A stretch of 64,000 bases of DNA. It comes from Thalassia testudinum. Lineage: Eukaryota > Streptophyta > Magnoliopsida > Alismatales > Hydrocharitaceae. The notes beneath the pieces were generated by a model that was given only the letters and a program-made list of their open reading frames with translations, ran no database searches and was not told the origin of the DNA. The position numbers and the translations under genes were made by a program. Position 1 is the stretch's first letter. Every line of letters begins with the position of its first letter. Positions 23,458 to 35,484 of this stretch are shown piece by piece. Location of the stretch: NCBI GenBank assembly GCA_037157565.1, contig JAZHRO010000073.1, forward strand, positions 17,428,501 through 17,492,500. Reading direction: 5' to 3'.

Positions 23458-25786
23458 TGTTGAGAATTCGTAAAGCACGTTTCGATAGGAAAACGTCATA
23501 GTATAGTGCGCAATACGATCAAACAAAAATTATTTCCTAAAGATAACGACACCTTGAGTCCCGGTCATTCATCTCTGGGAGGAGTTTTTTTTACTTTTGA
23601 ATTCGATCTTTTACCGCTCTACTCTGTTTAAAATCACACGTCGGTTTCCAATCCTTTGATTGAGATTTCACCACTTCTATTATGAACCCTGATTACGTGC
23701 GCATGTGTTAAATAGATCACAAAGGTGAAAGTGTGAGTTTCTGTACGCACGATTCTAGTGAGGTGGTGACCGTTTACAGAAAATGCATATATAGTTAGAT
23801 TTTCTATATTTTCAGGAAACGACATGCTTGTTGCGAAATAGATAAACAAGTGAAGGCAGGCAACTGGAATCACATAGAAATGATGGAAATCAATAAGCGC
23901 ATGGTGATTTCAGCATAGAGATATATATAAAAATGTATTTTTCATTCATTCCATTGGAGAAGTGTTTGCAACAAGAACTGTAGAGGAAAGCTTATATAGA
24001 AATGCTTAAAATGTAAATCTATCTACCAGAAAATGATTGCATACAAGAATCTGGATTTTGCATGCATCATTGGGGAAGAATAAGGACTACACTACTAAGT
24101 AGTAAATATAAGCAATAAATGTAAATAGCTAGCTACTAATCTATCAGAAAGTGAGGGCATTCGGAGGTGGGCTCCGATGGCCTTGGAATGATTGAGAAGA
24201 GAATGAGGGGCGGCCAATGGAGCTTAGGCCGACCCTTGGAGAGAGTTTGGTGGAGTGATCTAGCATCATGGCATGGTGTCTTACATGGTGGTGTTTAGCT
24301 CATGGAGATGGAGTGGAGATGGTGGTGGCTAACCTAAGTGGAGGTGGATGGAGCCAAGCATGTATGGCCAAAAGTGGATGGATGAGAATGGCCACCCCTT
24401 AGGTCTTTTTATAGACCTAAGGGATTCTCTCTAGAGAAGTGTGGAACTCTCTAGATAGAGCCCAAGAATGGCCGGCCAAGAGAGGATAGAAGTGGTTCTT
24501 AGATCCACAATTTATGGATCTAAGAATTGAATGCCTCTTGGTTGCTAAATTTGGCAACTAAGAGTTGGCGCCACTTTAAGAGGGTTTTAGAGAACTCTAG
24601 AGAAGTGTGGGTGCGTGAATGGGTGTGTGTGTGTGGTGGTGCCCTATGTGTCTAAGAGGTCTAGGTAGGTCTTAAGGGGTTTTGGTAGGTGTATACCTTA
24701 AATTAGGGTTGCATGCCCTAATTGCTAAGGGGAAATTTCAATTAAACTTAATCTGAGTTTAATTGAATGAATGTAAACCTAATTAAGAGTGAAATAATTC
24801 AATTAAGTTGGGTTTAAGTCAATTGGACTCTCACTAAGTTCAATTGAACTTGTGTGGATTGAGATTTGAGCTCAATTGGACTCACTGAGTCCAATTGGCT
24901 TAGGTGATGGTAATTGACTTTGATCTAAGTCAATTGGGTTTGGTGAGGACCTAATTAGGTCCTTAGGTAGGTCTAGAGGTGATGTATTAGGGTTGGGACA
25001 CCTTAATTTAGGTTCCTATGGGGTTGGGATTAGGTCTAGGGAGCTAGAAATCCAAGATCAAGGCTTGAATCTCAAAACAGGAACTAAAGACCAGTCCCAG
25101 ATGTCCAAAAACAAAATCAGATGACTTTTACTCAAGAATCAGAAGTCCAGACTTCTGTTCTGGACGTCCAATCTGAGTCAGGGGAAATTCTAGGTTCTGT
25201 TTTGGGCATTCTGCATAAATTAGACGTCTGACAAAGTGTCTGGACGTCCAATAACACTGCAGAAGTGAGTTTGAGCTGTGCGGGAGATGGCTAGGTGTTC
25301 TGGACATCCTATAACTTATCTGGATGTCTAGATAAGGGTTGAAGCTAGGGTTTTGGGGTTTCCTAGGATGCTGTGACCTATCTAAGGGTGGCTAAGGCTT
25401 GGGGAAGTCTCTAGGCTATCCTAGGGCTAGGATAGACCTAAGCTCTTCACAGTTTACTGCTTTATTTCTACCTAATAGAATAGCAAACCTTAACTCCCTT
25501 ACATCATTGTTCCTACATTGAATCTAAGTCTTCTGCTCCAGCTCTGCTGCAACACCCGTTATTCCTGATCGAGCTTCAGATCCTGCTCCAGATTCAACTC
25601 CTGACCAGCTTATTGCCTGCAATCGACATAATGCACTTAATCAGCACATTATTACATTATTTTATGCATAGCTAAAGTAAAGTAGTAAAGATGCAGATAA
25701 TGCTTATGCATGCATGAATTACCCTAACTTATACTCAGTTCTAGCCTAATTTAGGTTAAATAAGACCTATGATTATTGCGCAATTA
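23458..25786 (-). repeat. 5' LTR of element A
   Basis: Pairs with 7366-9702 along its full length. The outer end reads CAATTA instead of CAATCA, a point change in the terminal dinucleotide. It would supply the promoter; see the hairpin TATA at 24396-24423. Confidence 0.92.
24396..24423 (-). promoter_or_regulatory. TATA box inside a perfect hairpin (5' LTR of A)
   Basis: Same 11-bp arms and loop as at 8306-8333, with TATAAAAAG on the minus strand. As it lies in the 5' LTR, this copy would drive element A transcription. Confidence 0.6.
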
Positions 25787-25791
25787 ATGGC

Positions 25792-26171
25792 TATTGAAGG
25801 CTTAAGGTGTTAACAATCTGGAGATATATTATATATTTCATATGCCTTATACACTTGGTAACTTGTGTGATTAGTTCAAGGTTTAAGATCTCATTTCATT
25901 GTTGTCTCTTTTAAAACTAATTTTTTTAAGGTATCATTATACTTTGTATAGAAGACATAGAAAGTAGGTTTTGTTAGTTCATTTAGTTTTGATCTACTTG
26001 TCAAAATGATCACTGTGGAGTTGGTCCTCTGAAGCTAAAATTATAGAGCTTAAACTCTAGTATAATGATTAGAATTGTGTGAATCCCTTTAGAGAAGACA
26101 TCTGCATCCTATATTGCATCATGCAAACTAGCTTCCTAACATATATTAGTCTCATACTCTGTAAAACCTTA
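25792..26171. other. 380-bp spacer between elements A and H
   Basis: AT-rich sequence continuous with the left flank of A once A is removed. No feature seen. It ends with ATCAT, the target duplication of H (26172-26176). Confidence 0.6.
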
Positions 26172-26176
26172 ATCAT

Positions 26177-28681
26177 TGTCACAGCCCATTCCCGACTCCC
26201 TACAGAACCTGAGAATGGGTCGTCTCGACAAACCCCAAGACCCAACTGTCTAGTGAGAAATAATTGCATATACATTCATTCCACAACTACACAAGTAATG
26301 TAACTAAGTAACAAATATAAAACTGACAGTAAAGCAAGAGAATAACAATCTCCATAATATTACAGGCCATCACAATAGAACTAGTACAGTATGATCTAAA
26401 TATAACTGAAATAACACGAACTACAGGAACTCACTATAATAACTAGCAGAAGAAAACTACAGTTGGTCTCGATTGGGCCCAGCGCCCTTAGTAGCCGGTG
26501 GCTCTGGCTAGTCGAATCCCTGACTTGTATAAGGTTATAACATCTGGAGTCAGCTAACGCTGAGTAGAGTGGTGGCTAAAACATATAATGTAATTTAGAC
26601 AAGCAACTTAAAATATTATCTTCCGGTTCCAATTATCTTATTACGTGTTGCTGATTTGAGTACTCTAATCGGGTTCCATGACAATGCTTAATCTTCCTAT
26701 TCCCTAAGGGAACGATCTTGCTTGTAGTTTTCCCACGATGCAAGATGTACATGTGGCACTCTCCTGGCCGGGAGAGTCCCTCGTGGTAGTCCTGCACCCA
26801 GTCTACTACCTTGAGGTCACGGTCGCGACGTAGTGATGACTACTGCACATGTGATAAGCGCATGGGTAGCTACCCCACACTGGCATGTTGTCAGTCATTT
26901 TTGCTAGCAGGTGCACCCAAACGTACAACATAGAACCACATAGGGACTTGCTCTCTCAAAATAGGGGTCTCGCCCCTCGTAGTCTACGTACCCTTGTCCG
27001 ACTATCCCAGTTTGCCCAGTAGGCCTAGCAAGAGTCAATGTAGGGTGGCTAGTTCTAACCTCGGGCCCCCTGGGGCGGCTAGCTCCCCCCTGCACTAAGT
27101 AGCTCTCTTTGGTACCATGTGCGTGAGGGCCAACAGGAGTCGACGTAGAGTGACCAAACCCACCTCGGGTCTCCACCCAAGGGGCGACAAGCTCCCCTTT
27201 ACTCTAAAATGGATAGTTGCTCTCTTCGGTACTACGTACAAGAAGGCCAGCTCACCTCCCTAACCCAAGTCTGAACAGCCGCCCATGGCGAAGTGTTCCA
27301 GAACCATCCGGTTCTCCGTACTACAGTATTCTTGTCTCATTCTACATTCCCCGTAAGGTTCATGCATGAACTTTTCTTATTTCATATCCGGTTTGTTACA
27401 TACAGAATAGGCAGCTCAATTTTGATATTTATCACAGTATGAGTTTATTTTTCTATTCATAACGTGGTTCATTTTAGGTAGTACAGGAAGTTCATGATTT
27501 ATTCAGTCATTCATCTGTGTACACATGCATTTCCTCTAGCCTTAGTGTTCATGTCACAACCTAGGGTTCAATCGAATAGATGTATTCTAAAGTATTCGTT
27601 TGCTTCTTCCTAAGGTTCATCTCACATCCTAGGTTCAACAAATTTTATGCGTGCACTTTATTATTTTCGAGATTAGGGTAAGAACCACTCTACCAGGGTA
27701 ACCAGGTGGAAAGGGGGCTCGTACAGTAGCTCCTGACATCTCCTTAGGTCCCGTATACTCGATAGACTAGAGACATATGACATGGATTGATAGGTCAAAC
27801 GAGCTCAAAATGGCAAAGGCAATGTATCATTGCGTAGAGAAACTCGAATGGAAACCAATAACATTTTGTTTGCGAAAAACCGACACCGTTTAGGCCCTGA
27901 ACTGGACCAAAAGCACCAATCCTGACTAAAATCAAACGTCTCAATGAACTTGCAGGCATACCTTCCTTGGGGCGCCTTTTTCAGACGTCTGGAACTTGGT
28001 GCAGATGTCTGAGGATTCCTTCAGACATCTGGAGATGATCCTGGACATCTGAAACTACCTCGGTCCTCGTACCGACGTGCCTCCCAACCTTTGACACACA
28101 CGCGTACACGGTCAGGACTTTGCCTGGAAAATAATGGGAAGAAAATGCTTTACCAGATGTCTGATACTACCTTCGGATGTCCGGCTCGACGTCTGGAGGT
28201 CACTTCGGACTTCTGATTCTGCTGAAAAATGATTCCGCAGAACTGTTTTTGAAACTTTTCTCGCCGTAGAAGCTGTAGCAACAGCAGCACCTCCTTGCTC
28301 CCATTGCGAATCCTCCGATCTCAGCCTCCGATCCCTCAGCCCTCCGCTCTCCCTCTCCTTCCCCTCTCGCTCGACTGTTGAGTGGTGAGCGAATGAGGGG
28401 AAGGGGAGGGGCTTTTATGGAGCGAGGAGGTGTGGGCGAGGGATGGGCAGTAGCATGGAGGAGGGTGAGGGTGCCGCAGGAAGGGGGAAGAGGTGCGATG
28501 AGGGAGGTGAGGTTAGGGTGTCGTGGGAGAGGGATGGTGGTGGGGAAAATTGTGGGGATGCCCCTGCAATTATCCTCTCTCCCTCCTAAGTCTCAAGACA
28601 AAACCCCAGGGGGATTAAAATTGCAGGAAAACCCCTACGGATTTCGGAAATGACAAACGACCCTAGAAAATGGTCATTTCA
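26177..28681 (-). repeat. 3' LTR of element H
   Basis: Begins TGTCACAGCCC and ends CATTTCA on the plus strand, pairing with 57685-60206. It contains an AGACGTCT palindrome at 27983-27990 with several one-base variants up to 28220, a conserved inverted repeat near 26758 (CTCTCCTGGCCGGGAGAG), and a TATA-like CCATAAAAGC on the minus strand at 28411-28420. Confidence 0.9.
28411..28420 (-). promoter_or_regulatory. TATA-like box in the H LTR
   Basis: The minus strand reads CCATAAAAGCC, followed by a C/T-rich stretch. The same sequence is conserved at about 59937-59946 in the other LTR, which would be the active 5' copy. Confidence 0.5.
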
Positions 28682-28763
28682 ACATAACAAACTTAAGGGT
28701 GGTTTCATCCCTGAAACTTGAGCTGACTAGGGTGTAGAAATAAAATAAATGTGCATAACAAAC

Positions 28764-30224
28764 TTAAGGAGGATCAAAGTAGGTCAGAAGCGACGTACCG
28801 CCAAAAAGCTCTGGGTATTGTGCTCGTATTGCCGCCTTAGGCTCCCAAGTGGCCTCCTCATACTGCTGGCTTCTCCTTAGGACCTTCACCAGGGGTACCT
28901 CCTTCCGTCTCAGTCTCCGGACGGCTCGATCTAGTATCTGTACAGGCCTCTCAAGATAGGTCAAGTTGCCTCCCACTTTGATGCTCTCATGGCTCAGAAC
29001 ATGGCTGGGATTGGCGATGTATTTCCTGAGGTTGGACACATGGAACATGTCGTGCACTTCAGAGAGCTGGGGAGGAAGGGCAAGTCGGTAAGCGACGGAT
29101 CCTACCCGCTCCAAGACCTTAAAAGGCCCCATAAATCTCGGTGCAAGCTTCCCTCTCACCCTAAACCGCTGCAAGCCCTTCGTGGGCGAAACACGGAGGA
29201 AGACATGGTCCCCAACCTCAACCTGTACCTCTTTGCACTTTAGATCAGTGTAGCTCTTCTGCCTGCTCTTGACAGTACAGAGTCGTCGATGGATTTGCTT
29301 GATCACCTCCTGACTCTAGCATATCAACCTGGGACCAACCTCCCATTTGGTTCCCACCTCAACCCAACTCAAGGGAGCAGTACACCTTCTCCCATATAGA
29401 GCCTCATACGGTGCCATGCCAATGCTCGAGTGGTAGCTGTTGTTATATGCAAACTCTACCAGGGGCAGATGCTCCTCCCAGGAGCCTCTCCAGTCCAATA
29501 CGCAAGCGCGTAGAAGGTCCTTAAGGGTCTGAATGGTGCACTCCGACTGTCCGTCGGTCTGGGGGTGATATGCCGTACTGAACCTCAGACGAGTCCCTAA
29601 AGCCCGCCGAAACTCTGCCTAAAATTGGAAAGTGAAACGAGTGTCCCTGTCTGAAATAATCTTGCGAGGGACCCTGTGAAGGCGCACCACATCTCAAATG
29701 TAGCGTTCCGCCAACTGTGCTTGTCTGAATGTGACTCAAATCGGCAGAAATTGTGCTGCCTTCGTCAATCTGTCCACTATCACCCAAACTGCATCGTGTT
29801 CTCACTGTGTCACGAGTAACCCTACTACCAGGTCCATAGTGATACTCTCCCACTTCCACTCTGGCACGGGAAGTGGCTGTAACTGCCCTACAGGCCTCCG
29901 GTGCTTGGCCTTCACCTGCTGTATTAGACATTCCTGAATAAAACGACCAACATCCCGCTTCATGCCCCTCCACCAGAAATCCCATCGTAGGTCGCGGTAC
30001 ATCTTCATGTTCCCAGGATGTATGGTGAATTTGGATCCGTGTGCCTCAGTCAGGAGCTTTCTCAACACCTCCTCCTCTCTAGGAACACATAAGCGTCCCC
30101 TCATACTCAGAACCCTGTTAGTGAACGAGAACTCTCCTGGGCTCCTTGTCAGTACCAGATCTTATAGTGTCTGTAGATATGGATCCATTGTCTATCTAGT
30201 CACGACATGATCTATCAGCTCTGG
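28764..30224 (-). pseudogene. Element H integrase and chromodomain
   Basis: Minus strand. 29802-30104 carries the decayed zinc-binding domain (FTIHPGNMKMYRDL, FWWRGMKRDVGRF) and the start of the core (SITMDLVVGLLVTQ). 29521-29800 continues in another frame with the second Asp and the TAYHPQTDGQ region. 29316-29498 reads EFAYNNSYHSSIGMAPYEALYG. 28764-29306 holds the C-terminal domain and a chromodomain-like end (LRRKEVPLVKVLRRS, EEATWEPKAAI) diagnostic of Tekay/Del chromoviruses. Frameshifts near 29800 and stops near 29310 and 29500 break it. Chromodomains steer integration to heterochromatin in this group. Confidence 0.85.
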
Positions 30225-32019
30225 TCATGTCTGCCTCGCCACTGTCACTGCCCTGCAGTACCCCTGTGACTCCTGGGGTCGCCATCTAGTCACCTCTTCC
30301 ATGAGTCTCCAACTCTGTGCCTGTAAACAAGCCAAGTGGGAGGGTGCCTTCCTGCTCAAAGCGTCAGCCACCACATTGGCCTTCCCTGGATGGTAGGAGA
30401 TGCTGCAGTCATAGTCCTTCCGGAGCTCCAGCCAACGTCTCTGTTTCATGTTAAGCTCCTTCTGGTCAAACAGATATCTGAGGCTCTTATGGTCAGTGAA
30501 AATCTCGAACGTCTCTTCGTACAGGTAGTGCCTCCATGTCTTCAGTGCGAAGACCACTATTGCCAGCTCCAAGTCATGGGTGGGGTAGTTATACTCATGG
30601 GGCTTTAGTTGTCGCGAAGCGTAAGCGACAACGTGATCCTGCTGCATGAGTACACCCCCCAATCCCTGCAACGAGGCGTCTGTATAGATGACTAATCCGC
30701 TACGGCTGTCTGGGATGGTGAGTACAGGAGCGGAGGTTAGTCTCTCCTTCAGCTCCTGGAAGCAAGACTCACACTCGTCTGTTCAGGCGAAGGGCATGTC
30801 CTTCTGGGTCAACTGAGTCATAGGACGTGCAATCTGCGAGAACCCTCGGATAAACCGCCTGAAGTAGCTAGCTAGCCCGAGGAAACTATGAATCTCTGTC
30901 ACTGTATGTGGCCTCTCCCACCTGAGTACGACCTCAACCTTGGTTGGATCCACAGCCAGCCCATCTCTCGAGATCACATGGCCCAAGAAGGTAACCTGTC
31001 TCAACCAGAACTCGCACTTGCTGTATTTGGCGTACAGCCTGTACCGTCTCAAAGTATTTAAGACCATGCAGAGATGCTGTTCGTGTTGTGTCTGATCCTA
31101 GGAGTAGACGAGTATGTCGTCAATAAAAACCACCACGAACTAATCCAGGTATGGTCGGAAGATGCAGTTCATCAGGTCCATGAAAGCGGCTGGGGCATTG
31201 GTTAGCCCAAATGGCATGACCAAGAACTCATAGTGACCGTACCGCGTGCGGAAGGCTATCTTGGAGATGTCGGTCTCCCTGATCCTCAACTGAGGAAAGC
31301 TCGACCTCAGATCTAACTTGGAAAATACTGTGGCATCTCTCAGCTGAACGAAGAGATCATCGATGCGAGGCAGTGGGTACTTGTTCTTGATGGTGACTCA
31401 GTTCAGGTATCCGTAGTTGACGTACAGCCGAAGAGTACCGTCCTTCTTCATAAATAGAATAGGGGCTCCCTACGGGGAGGCACTGGATCTCACGAAGCCC
31501 TTCTCGAACAGGTCCTGTAACTGTGACTTGAGCTCTCACAGCTCAAGCGGGGCCATTCGGTACGGTGCAGTAGAGATGGGGCCAGTCCCTGGTACCAGTG
31601 AGGTCTCAAACTCGATCTCACGCTCAGGTGGTACTCCTGACAGCTCCTTTGGAAAGACGTCGGGGTACTCACGGACTACCGGGATACTCTGTAAGTCGGC
31701 TGCGGGGCTAGGCTCTCCCACAACACAAGCGAGGAAGCTCTCACACCCTTGGCTCAGTAGCTTCGCTGCTCGAAGCGTGGAAATGCACCTGAATCCTCCG
31801 TCTACTGGCTGGCCGTGGAACTCGAAGGGAGGCAACTCTGGTATGGAGAAAACGATATTCCTCCCAAAGCAGTCTACTAAGGCATGGAAAGCAGCCAGCC
31901 AGTTCATCCCTAGGATTACACCGCAATCCTTCATCGGGATCATGATCAGGTCAATCGGAAGACTGTGTCCCCCTAGCGTGACCTCACAGTTAGTGAAAAC
32001 ATCCTCAACGACAAACACC
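30225..32019 (-). pseudogene. Element H protease end, reverse transcriptase and RNase H
   Basis: Minus strand. 31536-32019 is the protease C-terminal half and linker ([38 protein letters not shown]). 31080-31540 is the RT palm, including VVVFIDDIL with the catalytic Asp pair but flanked by stops. 30783-31067 is the RT thumb ([37 protein letters not shown]). 30225-30671 is RNase H ([42 protein letters not shown]). Many in-frame stops are present. The piece begins exactly where G is inserted, at 32020. Confidence 0.87.
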
Positions 32020-34673
32020 TGTAACGACCCGGTTCCCGAGTCCCTATGAGACACGAGAACCGGACCGACTCAACTAATCCCAAGACCTAGTCGTCCAACG
32101 AGGAAGTAACCAAAAGAGAAGTAAAATAAACCACATTCAGCATGAATATAACTAACAGTAAGAAAGTACAGCAGTAAGGAAAGAAACTACCACAGTATAT
32201 ACCACCACAACAGTAAAACAACATTCATAACTAAATATGAACTGCAGGTAAAGAAAAGTACAGCGGAAACAAGAACTACTCACTATAACGGAACAAAAGG
32301 AGGTACAAGAAACAGTGGTAACTCTACTGGACCCTACTCGGCCCAGCGTCCTTTGCAGCCGTTGACCCTGGCTGCTCAACACCTGGTCCTGAAAGGTAAC
32401 GAGTGTAACACATCAGCAAAACGCTGAGTAGAGTGGCAGCTAAACTAAAGAAACAGTAAAAGTGTACAGTAGCTATTTTAATTTTCTTTCTTCCTTTATT
32501 TACGTCTTTCTATTGTTTCAAAATTTATCTATTTCTCAGATCCTTCACTTGATCTCGAATGTTCCTCGTGGGAACGATCTTGATTGCAGTCTTTTCCGAA
32601 TAGTAGAAGTAGCACGTGGTGCTCTCCTGGCCGGGAGAGTCCCCCGTGGTGATCCTACTCTCAGTCAACCACCCCAAGGTCACTGACAGACGTAACGGTG
32701 ACTACGGCACGCGCGGTGAACGCACGGGTAGCTAACCCGCACTAGCACGCGGTCAGTCATTTCCGTTAACGGGTGCACCCAAAGCACAGCACGGAACCAG
32801 TACAGGGCAGAGCCCTCTCAGTAACAGGGGTCCAACCCCTCCACAGTAACCAAACAGGGGCCTTGCCCCTTCACAGTCCGCGCACCCTTGCCTGACTACC
32901 CTGGTTTGCCCCAGCGGGCCTAACAAGTCAGTGTGGGAGGCTAGCAGAACCCCGGGGCCCGTGGGGTAGCTAGTACCTCCCTACACTAGTAGCTCTCCTC
33001 GGTACTACGTACACGAGGGCCAGCAAGTCGGTACAGAGTGGCCGGTCCTAACGCCGGGTCCCTGGGGTGGCAGGCCCCACTCTGCACTAAACAGGTACAG
33101 GTACTTCCCTTGGTACTACGTACCCGAGAGACAGTACACAACTACATCTCAGTTCCATTCCTTTCTCTTTCCAGGAGTTCCACTCCTAATCCCCCGTAGG
33201 GTTCCATCCTTTTAACTCAAACACCCAGGTTTCACTTTCCAGTTTCACATTCTTACAATCCATGTTCTCAACCACGTTATTTATTCCCAACAGGCAGCTG
33301 TTAATTCAAATTACAGGCAGCTTTATATCTCTTTCCATTTTCCAAGGCTGCAGTATTATACATTCCACTAGTTTTCCCATCCTAGGATTCATGCCATATC
33401 CTAGGATCTATCATACAATCTAGTTTTCCAGCCCTAGGATTCATGCAACCCCTAGGAGCTATCATTCCATCTATTTCTCATTCCTAGGATTCATGCAATG
33501 TCCTAGGTTCTATTTATGGTTCCATAATTTAACAGATTTTATTAATAACTTAAAGCCACTCTACCAGGTACAACGGGAGTAATGGGGGCGTGATCGGGAA
33601 TCTCGCATGCCTCCGCGACCCCCAAGACTGCAACGGAACGTGGTCCTATCACAAGGATCAAACACAAGGAGTGTCTCAAAACAGTGTATAGCTACTATAG
33701 AAGGGTAGAGGATTTAATTCCGGAAAGAACGCAACTCGAAACGCGGAAAACGGAACCCCAACGGGCCCTCAACGGGTCGAAAACGACGACACTGTGCAAA
33801 ATCAGACGTCTGGAACTTCTTCCAGACGTCTTAAAAAGTGGATCAGAGAATTACCTTATTCTGCGTGGTTTCTCAGACGTCCAGAAGCCTGCGGGGACGT
33901 CTGGCCTAGTTCCCAGTCATCCGATGGTCACCCCGGACGTCTGGAGGTCACTCCCGCCGTCTGGTACTACAGCCAGACGTCTGATTCGCGTTGGATGGTG
34001 AATCACCGAGCTTGCGCACACCCATCTCCCTCCCTCAGTACGGTCAGTCGACAAGAAGGAAGAAGACGGAAAACTCACCTTTCAGACGTCTGGATAGTCT
34101 TCCAGACGTCGACCTCGCCGTCTGGCTATCAGCACAGATGTCTGATTCTGGAAATTTTTCCAAAACCAGGGCGCGACTCGCCCTCCGCTCGCGACGCCGC
34201 CCGCGTCGCACCTCGTGCGCCTGCTGCTCGAGCCGCAGCAGGCCTCCCGCATCGTTCCGCGCCCGCTGCGCTCCCCGCCGGCTGGCCCTGGCAGCCCCGG
34301 CGAGCTCGCCCTCACTGCTGAGCGTCGCTCTCGCACGCAGCACCCCCTCCGCGCTCACTGCGGCCGTCGCCGCCGCGGCAACCCCGCGCCCGCTCTCGCG
34401 CACTGGAAGGAGAAGAGGAAAGGAGTGGAGGCGACGGAGAGAGCGCGTGGCCTTTTAAGGCCGCGCGAGGAGGAGAGAGAGAGAGACGGCAGCGGCGAGA
34501 ATCTGTAGCCGCAGGAGCGAATATGCGGTCTGCGCGCTCAGGCACGCAGATGACCCGCGCATGTCGAAAATAACTGATTTCCAGACGTCTGGAAACGATC
34601 CCAGACGTCTGGTCCGACGTCTGGATGTGATCCCAGACGTCTTGTCCGACGTCTGGGACACGCGTTCGTAACA
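32020..34673 (-). repeat. 3' LTR of element G
   Basis: Pairs with 39696-42391. It contains the inverted repeat CTCTCCTGGCCGGGAGAG near 32623, a run of CCTAGGATTCATGC words (33375-33510), seven exact AGACGTCT palindromes (33804-34642) and a CpG-rich stretch (34160-34460). It lacks an internal 42-bp part of the array that the 5' LTR has near 42333-42374. Confidence 0.93.
33804..34655. repeat. AGACGTCT palindrome array, 3' LTR of G
   Basis: Exact copies start at 33804, 33824, about 33974, 34084, 34583, 34603 and 34635, with one- or two-base variants between. Copies often occur in pairs 20 bp apart (33804/33824 and 34583/34603). The word contains the ACGT core bound by plant bZIP factors; that function is inference. 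Confidence 0.85.
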
Positions 34674-34758
34674 ATATAACAAACTCAAAGGAAGTTTCGT
34701 CCCCGAAACTTGCGCCAACTAGGGTGCGGAAAAAGATGTCCAAATAACCATAACAAAC
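34674..34758 (-). other. 3' non-coding end of G without a polypurine tract
   Basis: The minus strand reads GGGGACGAAACTTCC then TTTGAGTTTGTTATAT before the LTR start TGTTACG. GGGGACGAAA is conserved in Tekay elements, but the purine run expected next to the LTR is replaced by T-rich sequence. The word ATAACAAACTCAAAG occurs twice, near 34676 and 34750. Confidence 0.6.
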
Positions 34759-35484
34759 TCAAAGAGGACGGAAGCCGGTCCGAAAAGACGTACCCGCGAA
34801 AAGCTCCGGGTACCGCTCCCGCATTGCCGCCTCAGGCTCCCAGGTGGCCTCCTCCTATCGCTGGCTCCTCCACAAAACCTTTACCAGGGGTACCTGCTTT
34901 CGTCTCAAACTGCGGACGGCTCGGTCTAGGATCTGCACTGGCCGCTCGGGGTAGGTCAGGTCATCGCCCACCTCGACGCTCTCGTGACTTAGTATGTGAC
35001 TGGAGTCGGCTACATACATCCTGAGGTTGGACACGTGGAACACGTCGTGCACACCAGAAAGCTGCGGGGGAAGGGCAAGTCTGTAAGCAACGGGTCCAAC
35101 CCGCTCCAGGACCTCAAAGGGCCCCACGAACCTCGACGCGAGCTTCCCTCTCACCCCAAACCGCTGTAAGCCCTTCATGGGCGAAACACGAAGGAAGATG
35201 TGGTCCCCAACCTCGAACTGCACCTCTCTGCGTCTCCGATCTGCGTAGCTCTTCTGTCTGCTCCTGACAGTGCGGAGTCGTCTGTGGATCTGCTCGACTA
35301 CCTCCTGACTCTGCCGGATCAACCTGGGGCCAACCTCCCACTTGGTCCCCACCTCAACCCAACTCAGGGGTGTCGTACACTTCCGTCCGTACAGAGCCTC
35401 GTAGGGAGCCATGCCGATGCTCGAGTGATAACTGTTGTTGTATGCAAATTCTGCCAGGGGCAGGTGCTCCTCCCAAGAGCCCCT
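34759..35484 (-). pseudogene. Element G integrase C-terminus and chromodomain
   Basis: Minus strand. Begins just after an in-frame TAG (near 35488) where the relative H has Trp. Reads EFAYNNSYHSSIGMAPYEALYG, GDHIFLRVSPMKGLQRFGV (the GPY/F-type region), then AVRSLRRKQVPLVKVLWRSQ and, after a second in-frame TAG near 34855, EEATWEPEAAMRERYPELF. This is a chromodomain-like tail of the Tekay/Del clade. Without the two stops it would form one frame ending at TGA 34759-34761. Confidence 0.87.

Larger units (their letters stand above)
7366..25786 (-). mobile_element. Element A: Athila-type Ty3/gypsy retrotransposon
   Basis: Complete element on the minus strand, bounded by LTRs of 2337 bp (7366-9702) and 2329 bp (23458-25786) that begin TGTTGAG on the plus strand and end CAATCA or CAATTA. 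The 5-bp duplication ATGGC lies at 7361-7365 and 25787-25791. Order on the minus strand is LTR, primer site, leader, gag, protease, reverse transcriptase, RNase H, integrase, 3' region, purine tract, LTR. The RT motifs (KPSRQPQRRLNPNM, CIDYRKLN, FMDDFS) and the TGGCGCCGTTG primer site point to the Athila clade. Integrase is split by element B; without B the element is 14.2 kb. The two LTRs differ at roughly one position in ten in their first 130 bp, so the insertion is not young. No long open gag-pol frame survives. Confidence 0.92.

Noticed and set aside
26079..26303. Short open frames on both strands across the left end of H
   Set aside because: They cross the LTR boundary and carry no similarity to known proteins.
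33684..34508. Overlapping plus-strand open frames of 100-175 codons in the G LTR
   Set aside because: GC-rich LTR sequence open in several frames at once, antisense to the element, with no known domain; the same frames recur in the other LTR copy because the DNA is repeated.
33804..34655. AGACGTCT array as a CRISPR-like or tandem satellite array
   Set aside because: Units are 8-11 bp with irregular spacing and no constant-length spacers, and this is plant nuclear DNA.
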